Of a stretch of 64,000 nucleotides of DNA, positions 8,804 to 17,234 are shown piece after piece. Position numbers and translations under genes: made by a program. This DNA is from Alistipes finegoldii DSM 17242 (GTDB lineage Bacteria > Bacteroidota > Bacteroidia > Bacteroidales > Rikenellaceae). The notes beneath the pieces are model-generated. The model did no database searches. It was not told the DNA's origin and worked only from the letters and a program-made list of their open reading frames with translations. The stretch is from positions 2,683,501-2,747,500 of the forward strand of contig NC_018011.1 of the NCBI RefSeq assembly GCF_000265365.1. The letters run 5' to 3'. Each line of letters starts with the position of its first letter. Position 1 is the stretch's first letter.

Positions 8804-10942
8804 TTAGTCGGCGAGCAGAATTTCGAGTATCTTGATAGCTGCGGTGGCGATCGGCGTACCGGGGCCGAAGATGGCGGCGGCGCCGTCCTTATACAGCTGG
8901 TCGTAGTCCTGTGCGGGGATCACGCCGCCGACGATGACGATGATGTCTTCGCGGCCGAGCTTCTTCAGCTCTGCGATGATCTGCGGCACGAGGGTCAGGT
9001 GGCCTGCGGCCAGCGACGAGACGCCCACTACATGCACGTCGTTCTCGACGGCCTGCTTGGCGGCCTCTTCGGGAGTCTGGAACAGCGGGCCCATATCGAC
9101 GTCGAAGCCGATGTCGGCGTAACCCGTGGCAACTACCTTGGCACCGCGGTCGTGGCCGTCCTGACCGAGCTTGGCGATCATGACGCGCGGCTGACGGCCC
9201 TCTTTCTTGGCGAACTCGGCGCACAACTCCTTGGCGCGCTCGAACTGTTTGTCGTTTTTCACTTCTGAACTGTATACACCTGAGATGGAACGGATAACTG
9301 CTTTGTAGCGGCCTACGACGACTTCGCAGGCATCGGAGATCTCGCCCAGCGAAGCGCGGACCTTGGCGGCCTCGACGGCCAGCTCCAGCAGGTTGCCCTG
9401 CTTGGTCTTCACGCACTCGGTGATCGCGGCCAGCGCCTTCTTCACGGCGGCTTCGTCGCGGTTGGCGCGCAACTCCTTCAGACGCTTGATCTGGCTCTCG
9501 CGTACGGCGGTGTTGTCCACTGCGAGGATGTCGATCGGAGCCTCTTTTTCCAGACGGTATTCGTTCACGCCGATGATCTTCTCGGTGCCGGAGTCGATGC
9601 GGGCCTGCTTGCGGGCCGCTGCCTCCTCGATACGCATCTTCGGAATGCCGGTCTCGATAGCCTTGGCCATGCCGCCCAGCTTCTCGACCTCCTGAATACG
9701 CTCCCAAGCCTTGTCGGCGATCTCCTGCGTCAGCGATTCGACGTAGTACGAACCTGCCCACGGGTCAACCTCGCGGCAGACGTTGGTCTCCTCCTGAATG
9801 TAAATCTGCGTGTTACGCGCAATACGCGCCGAGAAGTCGGTCGGCAGGGCGATCGCCTCGTCGAGGGCGTTGGTGTGCAGCGACTGGGTGTGTCCCAGTG
9901 CGGCGCCCATGGCTTCGATGGCCGTACGGGCCACGTTGTTGAACGGGTCCTGCTCGGTGAGCGACCAGCCCGAAGTCTGCGAGTGGGTGCGCAGGGCCAA
10001 CGATTTGGGGTTCTTGGGATCGAACTGCTTCACGATCTTGGCCCACAGCATACGCGCGGCGCGCATCTTGGCGATCTCCATGAAGTGGTTCATGCCGATG
10101 GCCCAGAAGAACGACAGGCGCGGTGCGAAGGCGTCCACCGACATGCCGGCGTTGATACCTGCGCGCAGGTACTCCAGACCGTCGGCCAGCGTGTAGGCCA
10201 GCTCGATGTCGGCCGTTGCGCCCGCCTCCTGCATGTGATAACCCGAAATCGAGATCGAGTTGAACTTGGGCATGTTCTTCGAGGTGTACTCGAAGATGTC
10301 GGCGATGATGCGCATCGAGAACTCAGGGGGATAAATATAGGTGTTGCGCACCATGAACTCCTTGAGGATGTCGTTCTGGATCGTACCGGCCAGCTGGTCG
10401 AGTGTGCAGCCCTGCTCCAGTCCGGCTACGATGTAGAAGGCCAGCACGGGCAGCACGGCGCCGTTCATGGTCATAGACACCGACATCTTGTCGAGCGGAA
10501 TGCCGTTGAAAAGCACCTTCATGTCCTCGACCGAGCAGATCGACACGCCGGCCTTGCCCACGTCGCCCACCACGCGCGGGTGATCGGCGTCGTAACCGCG
10601 GTGCGTCGCCAAGTCGAACGCCACCGACAGACCCTTCTGGCCTGCGGCGAGGTTGCGGCGGTAGAATGCGTTGGACTCCTCGGCGGTCGAGAAACCCGCA
10701 TACTGGCGGATGGTCCACGGACGCATCACGTACATCGTCGAGTAGGGACCGCGCAGGAAGGGGGCGATACCTGCCGCGTAGTTCAGGTGCTCCATGCCTT
10801 CGAGGTCTTCGGCCGTATAGGCGCCCTTGACGGGAATGCGTTCGGCCGTCAGCCACGGCTCGACCTGTCCGCAGCCTTTCGAGGCGCAGCAGCTCTTCTG
10901 CTGGCCTGCGTCATATGTCAGTTCTGAAAATTTAGCTCTCAT
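8804..10942 (-). CDS. mutB: Methylmalonyl-CoA mutase large (catalytic) subunit
   Basis: 712 residues. The substrate-binding TIM barrel covers about 30-560 (R-G-P-Y-S-T-M-Y near residue 65, V-A-F-D-L-A-T-H-R-G-Y, S-V-S-M-T-M-N-G-A-V), followed by a C-terminal cobalamin domain with D-G-H-D-R-G near residue 595 that carries the cobalt-ligating His and the G-V-S-S-L and V-G-G-V-I-P motifs. It interconverts succinyl-CoA and (R)-methylmalonyl-CoA, the route to propionate in gut Bacteroidales. It begins 2 bases after mutA ends, so the two subunits are made from one message. The terminal A-D end is intact. Confidence 0.95.
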   Translation of the reverse strand: MRAKFSELTYDAGQQKSCCASKGCGQVEPWLTAERIPVKGAYTAEDLEGMEHLNYAAGIAPFLRGPYSTMYVMRPWTIRQYAGFSTAEESNAFYRRNLAAGQKGLSVAFDLATHRGYDADHPRVVGDVGKAGVSICSVEDMKVLFNGIPLDKMSVSMTMNGAVLPVLAFYIVAGLEQGCTLDQLAGTIQNDILKEFMVRNTYIYPPEFSMRIIADIFEYTSKNMPKFNSISISGYHMQEAGATADIELAYTLADGLEYLRAGINAGMSVDAFAPRLSFFWAIGMNHFMEIAKMRAARMLWAKIVKQFDPKNPKSLALRTHSQTSGWSLTEQDPFNNVARTAIEAMGAALGHTQSLHTNALDEAIALPTDFSARIARNTQIYIQEETNVCREVDPWAGSYYVESLTQEIADKAWERIQEVEKLGGMAKAIETGIPKMRIEEAAARKQARIDSGTEKIIGVNEYRLEKEAPIDILAVDNTAVRESQIKRLKELRANRDEAAVKKALAAITECVKTKQGNLLELAVEAAKVRASLGEISDACEVVVGRYKAVIRSISGVYSSEVKNDKQFERAKELCAEFAKKEGRQPRVMIAKLGQDGHDRGAKVVATGYADIGFDVDMGPLFQTPEEAAKQAVENDVHVVGVSSLAAGHLTLVPQIIAELKKLGREDIIVIVGGVIPAQDYDQLYKDGAAAIFGPGTPIATAAIKILEILLAD

Positions 10943-10944
10943 GA

Positions 10945-12795
10945 TTAGATTCCCATCTCTTTAAGGTAGAATTTAAGTGTTTCCAAGACGTTCGACTTCA
11001 CGTTGATGAAGTTGGTGATGCCCTGCGCTTCGAGTTCGGGTGCGCAGGCGGGCGCTCCGGCAACCACGAGGATCGCCTTGCCGCAGAGCAGCTCCTTGAT
11101 TTTGGGAGCGGCCTCGGCATAGTCGTCGTCGCTGGCGCAGACCACGACGATCTGGGCTTTCGACTCCAGCGCGGCTTTCACGCCCTCCTCGATCGACTTG
11201 AAGTAGGTGTTGTCGATCACCTTGATGCCGGCGCATGCGAAGAAGTTGCACGAGAACTGCGAGCGGGCGCGGGCCATGCCCAGATTGCCGCACGTCAGCA
11301 TGAATGCCTTCGGCTCCTTGCCGCTGCGATCGACATGCAGGCGCATCTCCTCGAACGCCATGGCGCCGCGGTAGGGAACGAGCACGTTGCCCTCGGCCTG
11401 CTTGCGCGTAACGGACTCGGCGGTGATCTCCTTGCCGGCGACCTCCGTAAAGTTGGGATACTGGTTGGCGCCGAGCAGTATCTGGCGGCGCGTTGCGATG
11501 TTCTTGTCCTTGGCTGCAGCCGACGCTTTGATGCGCTCGGCGATGAAGCCTGCCTTGTAGGCTTCGGTGTAGCCGCCCTTCTCCTCGATTTCGAGGAAGA
11601 GCTTCCACGCCTCGGCGGCGATCGACTGCGTGAGGTTCTCGATGTAGTACGAACCGCCGGCCGGGTCTACCACCTGATCGAAGTGCGACTCGTGCTTGAG
11701 CAGCAGTTCGACGTTGCGGGCGATGCGCTTCGAGAACTCGGTCGGGTTTTCGAACGATGCGTCGAAGGGCGTAACCTCCAGCGAATATACGCCGCCGATT
11801 GCGGCCGACATGGCTTCGGTCGTGCCGCGCAGCATGTTTACATAGGGGTCGTATACGGTCTGGTTCCACTTCGACGTCTCGGCGTGGATCTGCATCTTGC
11901 AGGCGCAGTTCTTTTCGGGATTGTAGCCCTTGACGATGTTGGCCCACAGCATGCGCGCCGCACGGAATTTTGCGATCTCCATGAAGTAGTTGGAGCTTAC
12001 CGAGAACGAGAAGCGCAGCTTGCGTGCGGCTTCCTCGATCGTCAGTCCTGCGTCCATCAGGCGTACGAGGTAGTCATGGCCTGCCGAAAGGACGAAGGCC
12101 AGCTCCTCGACGATGGTCGAACCGGAGTTGCCGAAGATCTGACCCGATACGGTCACCACGCGGATGTGCTTGTACTCTTTGGTCTTGCGGATCAGCTCTG
12201 CGATGCGGGCGAAGCACTTCTCGCCGTTGGGCGAGCAGAAGTCGCCTTTGGTCGAGAGGCCCTTGACCAGCGGGTCGATGCAGAACGCGATGCGGACATC
12301 CTCTTTGGCGATGCCCTCTTTTTCGATCTTCGCCAGTACGAGTTCGGCTACGTCAGCCGTTTTCTGACCGCAGAAGGTCAGCTGGACGGCCGGAATGCAG
12401 ATCTCGCCAAGCAGCGTGTCGAGGTCGGCGGCGGTGAAAGCCTCCGACGCGATGCAGAAGCCGAGCGAATCGACGCCTGCGTTGAGGATCTTCAGCGCCT
12501 CGGCGTTTGCCTCCTTGGGGCATACGACGCTTACGGTCTGATGTACGCGCCAGCGGTTGTGTGCGCGTGTACCCCGTACGTAAGGGAACTCGCCTGCCTG
12601 CGAGCCCAGAAACTTGATGCCTTCGAGGTTCTCGGCGCGGTAGTAGGGACGGACGTTGAATCCTTCGCCCGTTTTCCATACCAGTTTGCGCTCGTAATCA
12701 GCACCTTTCAGGTCGGCCGTAATCACTTCCTCCCACTTCTCGGTCGGGACCGGCGGGAATTCGGTGAACAGCTTTTCACGTTTGGTATTTGCCAT
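10945..12795 (-). CDS. mutA: Methylmalonyl-CoA mutase small subunit
   Basis: 616 residues, same overall fold as the large subunit but with a degenerate cobalamin domain: the D-x-H-x-x-G motif is absent and the equivalent region reads M-L-T-C-G-N-L-G-M-A-R-A-R. That is the normal state of the non-catalytic partner. The TIM-barrel landmarks (Y-V-R-G-T near residue 75, F-S-V-S-S-N-Y-F-M-E-I-A-K-F-R-A-A-R-M-L-W around 265-285) are present. It is first in the operon, with a promoter about 50-75 bases upstream, and precedes mutB by 2 bases. Confidence 0.93.
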   Translation of the reverse strand: MANTKREKLFTEFPPVPTEKWEEVITADLKGADYERKLVWKTGEGFNVRPYYRAENLEGIKFLGSQAGEFPYVRGTRAHNRWRVHQTVSVVCPKEANAEALKILNAGVDSLGFCIASEAFTAADLDTLLGEICIPAVQLTFCGQKTADVAELVLAKIEKEGIAKEDVRIAFCIDPLVKGLSTKGDFCSPNGEKCFARIAELIRKTKEYKHIRVVTVSGQIFGNSGSTIVEELAFVLSAGHDYLVRLMDAGLTIEEAARKLRFSFSVSSNYFMEIAKFRAARMLWANIVKGYNPEKNCACKMQIHAETSKWNQTVYDPYVNMLRGTTEAMSAAIGGVYSLEVTPFDASFENPTEFSKRIARNVELLLKHESHFDQVVDPAGGSYYIENLTQSIAAEAWKLFLEIEEKGGYTEAYKAGFIAERIKASAAAKDKNIATRRQILLGANQYPNFTEVAGKEITAESVTRKQAEGNVLVPYRGAMAFEEMRLHVDRSGKEPKAFMLTCGNLGMARARSQFSCNFFACAGIKVIDNTYFKSIEEGVKAALESKAQIVVVCASDDDYAEAAPKIKELLCGKAILVVAGAPACAPELEAQGITNFINVKSNVLETLKFYLKEMGI

Positions 12796-12838
12796 AACTA
12801 TTTAGAGATTAGTATAAGTGTTGTTTCAAAATTGCTTG

Positions 12839-12870
12839 TAAAGGTACAAAATTATTAATGATTGAAACAA
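12839..12870 (-). promoter_or_regulatory. Candidate promoter for mutA-mutB
   Basis: On the minus strand TTG (12870-12868) is followed after 21 bases by TACCTTTA (12846-12839), one base off the -7 consensus. An overlapping perfect box, TAATTTTG, lies at 12854-12847. Either could serve; they sit 44-59 bases upstream of the mutA start. Confidence 0.5.
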
Positions 12871-13192
12871 GAAATTGTTAATAAAATAACACTGTATAAT
12901 TTCTTTTTATAATGTGGTGCATTTCGTTTACTTTCGCCAGCGGGCTGAACGGTCGATTCCGTCGGAGGTGAAATAGTTGAAATATGTTCTTTATTGCTTC
13001 TGTTTTGCGGAGAAACCAAAAATTGCGATTTTTGGGATTTCGGTGAAAAAATGAGGTATTTTTCCGGAAAATGGCGTGAAAATTCGGGCTGATTGCTGAA
13101 AAATGGCCTTGTTTTTCGGAAAATGTTGAAAAAAAATCGGTGTTTTTCGAAAAATAGCCGTTTTTGTAAAAACAACGTAACGGAAAAATAAT
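12871..13192. other. AT-rich divergent intergenic region with three 12-bp palindromes
   Basis: This 320-base stretch between divergent mutA and glnN has no credible gene. Its distinctive content is three closely related palindromes at 13060-13071 (TTTTCCGGAAAA), 13112-13123 (TTTTTCGGAAAA) and 13143-13154 (TTTTTCGAAAAA), each embedded in runs of T and A. They could be regulator sites for glnN or simply AT-rich drift. Confidence 0.5.
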
Positions 13193-13200
13193 TACATTTG
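13193..13200 (+). promoter_or_regulatory. -7 box upstream of the glnN leader
   Basis: TACATTTG matches TAnnTTTG exactly. The expected start of transcription is near 13205, just before the first base of the long stem described next. A TTTTTG at 13161-13166 is further upstream than the usual -33 spacing. Confidence 0.65.
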
Positions 13201-13205
13201 CAACC

Positions 13206-13349
13206 AGATAACAATACATACGGCGGCGGGGGAGAAGCCTCCGGTTAGTTAGGTCGGAGAGAGCCTGCCGCGAGGCAGTTGTCCGTTGAATTTCAGGTTA
13301 GGTTTTAGTTTAGCAATTATTTCGGTTTCTCCCCTGCCCGTATGTTTTT
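13206..13349 (+). ncRNA. Structured leader or small RNA upstream of glnN (candidate)
   Basis: A long closing stem pairs 13216-13237 with 13326-13345: about 19 base pairs, one of them a G-T wobble, and two single-base bulges at 13224 and 13226. It is followed at once by T5 (13345-13349), so the whole unit looks like a transcript that begins at the promoter box and ends at a terminator. Inside are CTCCG/CGGAG and CTGCC-GCGA-GGCAG, the latter a stem with a GNRA-type loop. The glnN start lies 27 bases beyond. It may be a leader that lets transcription read through to glnN only under some condition, or an independent small RNA of about 140 bases, possibly 6S-like. No known family could be assigned by eye. 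Confidence 0.5.
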
Positions 13350-13376
13350 CGGAACACTAATCCAATTCAGTTGATT

Positions 13377-15557
13377 ATGTCATCATTACTCAGATTCAAG
13401 ATGGTCGATGCGGCTATAAACCACACCGCCGTCGAGGTTAATGCCCCCGAAGGACGTCCGTCGGACTATTTCGGCAAGAAGGTGTTCGGGCGCGCCGCCA
13501 TGCGCAAGTACCTGAACAAGGCGACTTACGAAGCGTTGGTCGATACGATGGAAAACGGCACGCGCCTGACGCGCGAGGTCGCCGACAGCATCGCGGCGGG
13601 CATGCGGCAGTGGGCGCTGGAGCACGGCGCGGACCACTACACGCACTGGTTCCAGCCCTTGACGGGCGGTACGGCCGAGAAGCACGACGCCTTCGCCGAT
13701 CCCGACGGCTGCGGTTCGGTGCTGGAGGAGTTTTCCGGCAAGCTGCTCGTACAGCAGGAGCCGGACGCGTCGTCGTTCCCCAACGGCGGCATCCGCAATA
13801 CGTTCGAGGCCCGCGGCTATTCGGCGTGGGACCCGACGTCGCCGGCGTTCATCGTCGATACGACGCTCTGCATTCCGACCGTCTTCATCGCCTATACGGG
13901 CGAGGCGCTCGATTACAAGGTGCCTCTGCTGCGTTCGATCACGGCCGTGAACAAGGCTGCGACGGAGGTGTGCCGCTACTTCGATAAGAACGTGCAGCGG
14001 GTCGTGTCGTATCTGGGCTGGGAGCAGGAGTATTTCCTTGTGGACGAAAGCCTGTGGGCCGTGCGTCCCGACCTGATGCTCACGGGCCGTACGCTCATGG
14101 GCCACGAGTCGGCCAAGAACCAGCAGCTGGAGGACCACTATTTCGGTGCGATCCCGACCCGCGTGATGGCATTCATGAAAGACCTCGAATACGAATGCCT
14201 GAAACTGGGTATTCCGGTCAAAACCCGTCATAACGAGGTGGCGCCCAATCAGTTCGAGCTGGCTCCGGTCTACGAGGAGGCTAACCTCGCCAACGACCAT
14301 AACCAGTTGCTGATGACCGTGATGGACAAGATCGCCCGCCGTCACCGGTTCCGCGTCCTGCTGCACGAAAAACCCTTCAAGGGTATCAACGGTTCGGGCA
14401 AGCACAACAACTGGTCGCTGGGCACCGACACGGGCGTGAACCTGTTCGGACCGGGCAAGACCGCTTCGGAGAACCTGCAGTTCATCACCTTCCTCGTGAA
14501 TGCCATCTCCGCGGTCTACAAGTTCAACGGCCTGCTGAAGGCGTCGATCATGAGCGCCACGAACGCCCACCGTCTGGGCGCCAACGAAGCGCCTCCGGCC
14601 ATCATCTCGACCTTCCTCGGCACGCAGGTTTCGGCCGTACTCGACAAACTGGCCGCCAGCAAGGGCGACGACGCGATCCGTTTCGACGCCAAGAACGTCT
14701 TCAAGATGAGCGGCATCTCGCACATCCCGACGCTGCTGCTCGACAACACCGACCGCAACCGCACTTCGCCGTTCGCCTTTACGGGCAACCGCTTCGAGTT
14801 CCGCGCCGTGGGTTCGTCGGACAACTGCGCCGAAGCGATGATCGTGCTCAACACGGCGATGGCCTACGAGCTGACGGAGTTCCGCAAAAAGGTGGACGCC
14901 AAGATCGAAGCCGGCATGAAGAAGGAGAAGGCCATTTACGAGGTGCTGAAACAGATGATCAAGGCCTGCAAGGCGGTGCGTTTCGACGGCAACGGCTATT
15001 CCGACGAGTGGAAGGCCGAGGCGAAGAAGCGCGGTCTGGACTGCGAGACCTCGACGCCGCTGATTTTCGAGCGTTACCTCGACAAGGCGACCCTCGAAAT
15101 GTTCGGTTCGATGGGCGTTTTCACCGATGTCGAGCTGGAGGCCCGCACCGAGGTGAAGTGGGAGACCTACACCAAGAAGATTCAGATCGAAGGCCGCGTG
15201 CTGGGCGATCTGGCGATGAACCATATCGTGCCTATCGCGTCGAAATACGAAGCCCTGCTGCTGGACAAGGTCTACAAGATGTCGCAGATTCCGGGACTGA
15301 ACGCTTCGGCCGACATTGCGCTGATCAAGAAGATTCAGTATCATACGGCGGAGATTCAGCGTCTTACGGGCGAAATGATCGACGCGCGCAAGAAGGCCAA
15401 CAAGATCGAGCAGATGCGCGAAAAGGCGATCGCCTACCACGATACGGTGTCGGTTTTCTTCGACGAGATCCGCCGCCATATCGACAAGCTGGAGGAGATC
15501 GTGGACGACCAGATGTGGCCGCTGCCCAAGTACCGCGAGCTGCTTTTCCTGCGCTGA
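13377..15557 (+). CDS. glnN: Glutamine synthetase type III
   Basis: 726 residues, the size of GSIII, which is far longer than GSI. Landmarks are the GSIII N-terminus (D-Y-F-G-K-K-V-F-G), H-W-F-Q-P-L-T-G near residue 93, Q-E-Y-F-L-V-D (about 220), N-E-V-A-P-N-Q-F-E-L-A-P (about 285), H-E-K-P-F-K-G-I-N-G-S-G-K-H-N-N-W-S-L (about 330-350) and F-R-A-V-G-S-S-D-N. It condenses ammonium and glutamate using ATP. The ATG at 13377 is preferred to a TTG two codons upstream because it begins the conserved M-S-S-L-L-R-F. A perfect terminator follows the stop. The upstream folded RNA suggests post-initiation control. Confidence 0.93.
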   Translation: MSSLLRFKMVDAAINHTAVEVNAPEGRPSDYFGKKVFGRAAMRKYLNKATYEALVDTMENGTRLTREVADSIAAGMRQWALEHGADHYTHWFQPLTGGTAEKHDAFADPDGCGSVLEEFSGKLLVQQEPDASSFPNGGIRNTFEARGYSAWDPTSPAFIVDTTLCIPTVFIAYTGEALDYKVPLLRSITAVNKAATEVCRYFDKNVQRVVSYLGWEQEYFLVDESLWAVRPDLMLTGRTLMGHESAKNQQLEDHYFGAIPTRVMAFMKDLEYECLKLGIPVKTRHNEVAPNQFELAPVYEEANLANDHNQLLMTVMDKIARRHRFRVLLHEKPFKGINGSGKHNNWSLGTDTGVNLFGPGKTASENLQFITFLVNAISAVYKFNGLLKASIMSATNAHRLGANEAPPAIISTFLGTQVSAVLDKLAASKGDDAIRFDAKNVFKMSGISHIPTLLLDNTDRNRTSPFAFTGNRFEFRAVGSSDNCAEAMIVLNTAMAYELTEFRKKVDAKIEAGMKKEKAIYEVLKQMIKACKAVRFDGNGYSDEWKAEAKKRGLDCETSTPLIFERYLDKATLEMFGSMGVFTDVELEARTEVKWETYTKKIQIEGRVLGDLAMNHIVPIASKYEALLLDKVYKMSQIPGLNASADIALIKKIQYHTAEIQRLTGEMIDARKKANKIEQMREKAIAYHDTVSVFFDEIRRHIDKLEEIVDDQMWPLPKYRELLFLR

Positions 15558-15593
15558 TGCGCTCCATAGTAAATAGTATTGACGTATTGTGCG

Positions 15594-15628
15594 ATAATCC
15601 GGGCTTGCCGCCCGGATTATTTCTTTAT
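15594..15628 (+). terminator. Terminator of glnN
   Basis: Perfect 11-bp stem (15594-15604 with 15610-15620), loop TTGCC, then TTCTTTAT. It starts 36 bases after the glnN stop. Confidence 0.85.
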
Positions 15629-15633
15629 CTTTG
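15605..15633 (+). promoter_or_regulatory. Promoter embedded in the glnN terminator
   Basis: TTG at 15605-15607, in the terminator loop, is followed after 18 bases by TATCTTTG (15626-15633), an exact -7 box. The next start codon is at 15686. Confidence 0.55.
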
Positions 15634-15685
15634 CTTCCCCGGAGGTTGCGAATAGTGTGCGGCCGCCGGATTGATTATAATAAGT

Positions 15686-16117
15686 ATGGAGTATTTGAAG
15701 AGTTGGTTTCGCGGATTCGAGCAGGGGATTGCCGATTTGCAACCGCAGCAGCGGGAGGTGCTGTTCCGTGCGTGCGCCGTAAACTGCGTGCATGGAGGAC
15801 CGTTCGGACTCTACCGCAGTCTGTTCGAGGCGGCGGAGGGGGATTTGGACCGGTTTTTTGTGAAAATAGACGAACTGGAGGGCGTTCGTGGCGAAAGCGT
15901 GTGTGCGGGACGGGAGTACAACCTCTGTTTCGAGGCTTGTTCCTGTGCCCTGCACCGTGCGGGGTGCGTGAATACGCCGATGTTGTGCGAATGTTCGCGG
16001 CAAAGCGTGCTTTACGTAATGTCCGAATTCTGGCCGGATCGGAAATTCGGGGTGGAAGTCCGCGCGTCGATCCTGCGGGGCGCGTACGAGTGCGTGCTGA
16101 ATGTCCGGGTCGAATGA
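15686..16117 (+). CDS. Cysteine-rich hypothetical protein
   Basis: 143 residues from the ATG at 15686; a TTG at 15671 would add five residues. No signal peptide or membrane segment is evident. Ten cysteines are present, clustered as R-A-C-A-V-N-C (about 28-33), N-L-C-F-E-A-C-S-C (about 79-86), and L-C-E-C-S (about 99-102), a pattern that could bind metal or an iron-sulphur cluster. It is flanked by a promoter and by a GC-rich gap, so it is probably transcribed alone. I do not recognise the family. Confidence 0.6.
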   Translation: MEYLKSWFRGFEQGIADLQPQQREVLFRACAVNCVHGGPFGLYRSLFEAAEGDLDRFFVKIDELEGVRGESVCAGREYNLCFEACSCALHRAGCVNTPMLCECSRQSVLYVMSEFWPDRKFGVEVRASILRGAYECVLNVRVE

Positions 16118-16372
16118 CGGACCGGCATGCGGTCGCCGGGGCGGAAAACGGTTCTGCCGGACGCAGCTCTGGCCGGTGACGCGTCCGCTGCGGTGCCCGG
16201 TGGCGGAATCCGGCCCCGCGCCTGATATTGTGCCGGATACCGTGCCGCCGTCGCGCTTGATCTCCTGCCCGATACCGCGCTCCGGACCGTGTCCGGTGTC
16301 GCGCTGATACCGCGTCCGCTGCGGAATCGTGATTTCATAACGCGGATAACCGTTTTTTTTGCATTTATTTTT

Positions 16373-16380
16373 TACTTTTG
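16373..16380 (+). promoter_or_regulatory. -7 box just upstream of the BadF-type kinase gene
   Basis: TACTTTTG matches the consensus exactly but ends only 5 bases before the ATG at 16386, so use of this box would give an almost leaderless message. The preceding GC-rich gap (16118-16360) holds short imperfect repeats of GATACCG and CGTCCGCTGCGG and no gene. Confidence 0.4.
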
Positions 16381-16385
16381 TTTTC

Positions 16386-17234
16386 ATGAAAATCATTGCC
16401 GACAGCGGATCGACCAAATGCACTTGGCTGCTCACCGACGGCGTGCATACCCGCGAGGTGCGCACGCGGGGAATCAACGCCGTGCAGCACTCGCCGGAGC
16501 AGATACGCGAGGCCCTTGCGGAACTTCCGCCCTGCGGCGCGGCCGAAGCCGTCTATTTTTACGGTGCAGGGTGCGGACATACGTTTCCCGACGCGACGGC
16601 GAAGATGGTCCGGGCGTTGGCGGACCGTTTCGGTGCGGAGCATGTCGAAGCCGAATCGGACTTGCTGGGCGCGGCGCGGGCTTTGTTCGGCCGGGGCGAA
16701 GGCGTGGCCTGCATCCTCGGCACGGGTTCCAATTCGTGCTGGTGCCGCGGCGGCGAAATCGTGGAAAACGTACCGCCGCTGGGCTACGTTCTCGGCGACG
16801 AGGGCAGCGGCGCGACGTTAGGGCGCAACCTCGTGAACGGCATCTTCAAAGGGCATATTTCCCTGCGCGGCGAGTTTCTCGCGGCGCACGGACTGACTTA
16901 CGAGGAGATCATCCGCCGGGTTTACCGGGAACCTTACGCCAACCGTTTTCTGGCATCGTTCGCGCCGTTTGTCCATGCGCATCTGGACCGCCCCGATATC
17001 AGGGACATGGTCGAGAGGAGCTTCGCCGATTTCGCCGAGCGCAACCTGAGCGGTTATCCCGTCCATCTGCCCGTGGCGTGTGTGGGCGGCGTTGCGGCCG
17101 CTTTCGGGGATTTGCTGCGCGAAACGCTGACGCGCTGCGGCCGCGAGGTGGTGACGATCGTCCGCTCTCCGGCGGCCGGATTGACAGAATATCATTATGG
17201 AAAACAGAATAACCGAACAGGCTTCGGCCTATGA
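16386..17234 (+). CDS. BadF/BadG/BcrA/BcrD-type ATPase, N-acetylglucosamine kinase-like
   Basis: 282 residues from ATG 16386; an upstream TTG reading adds an implausible hydrophobic tail. The ASKHA ATPase fold is shown by the phosphate-1 motif I-I-A-D-S-G-S-T-K at 3-11, the second motif G-T-G-S-N-S near residue 117, and G-D-E-G-S-G-A-T-L-G near residue 138, the pattern of eukaryotic-type GlcNAc kinases. The product phosphorylates an amino sugar, probably GlcNAc or MurNAc. The 3' end overlaps murQ by 38 bases, which supports a role in recycling cell-wall sugars. Confidence 0.8.
   Translation: MKIIADSGSTKCTWLLTDGVHTREVRTRGINAVQHSPEQIREALAELPPCGAAEAVYFYGAGCGHTFPDATAKMVRALADRFGAEHVEAESDLLGAARALFGRGEGVACILGTGSNSCWCRGGEIVENVPPLGYVLGDEGSGATLGRNLVNGIFKGHISLRGEFLAAHGLTYEEIIRRVYREPYANRFLASFAPFVHAHLDRPDIRDMVERSFADFAERNLSGYPVHLPVACVGGVAAAFGDLLRETLTRCGREVVTIVRSPAAGLTEYHYGKQNNRTGFGL

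Noticed and set aside
12855..13214. 119-codon frame on the minus strand in the mutA-glnN gap
   Set aside because: Phe/Lys-rich translation of AT-rich palindromic DNA that overlaps both promoter boxes.
13386..15479. Open frame of 697 codons on the minus strand
   Set aside because: Antisense shadow of glnN, which is unmistakable on the plus strand.
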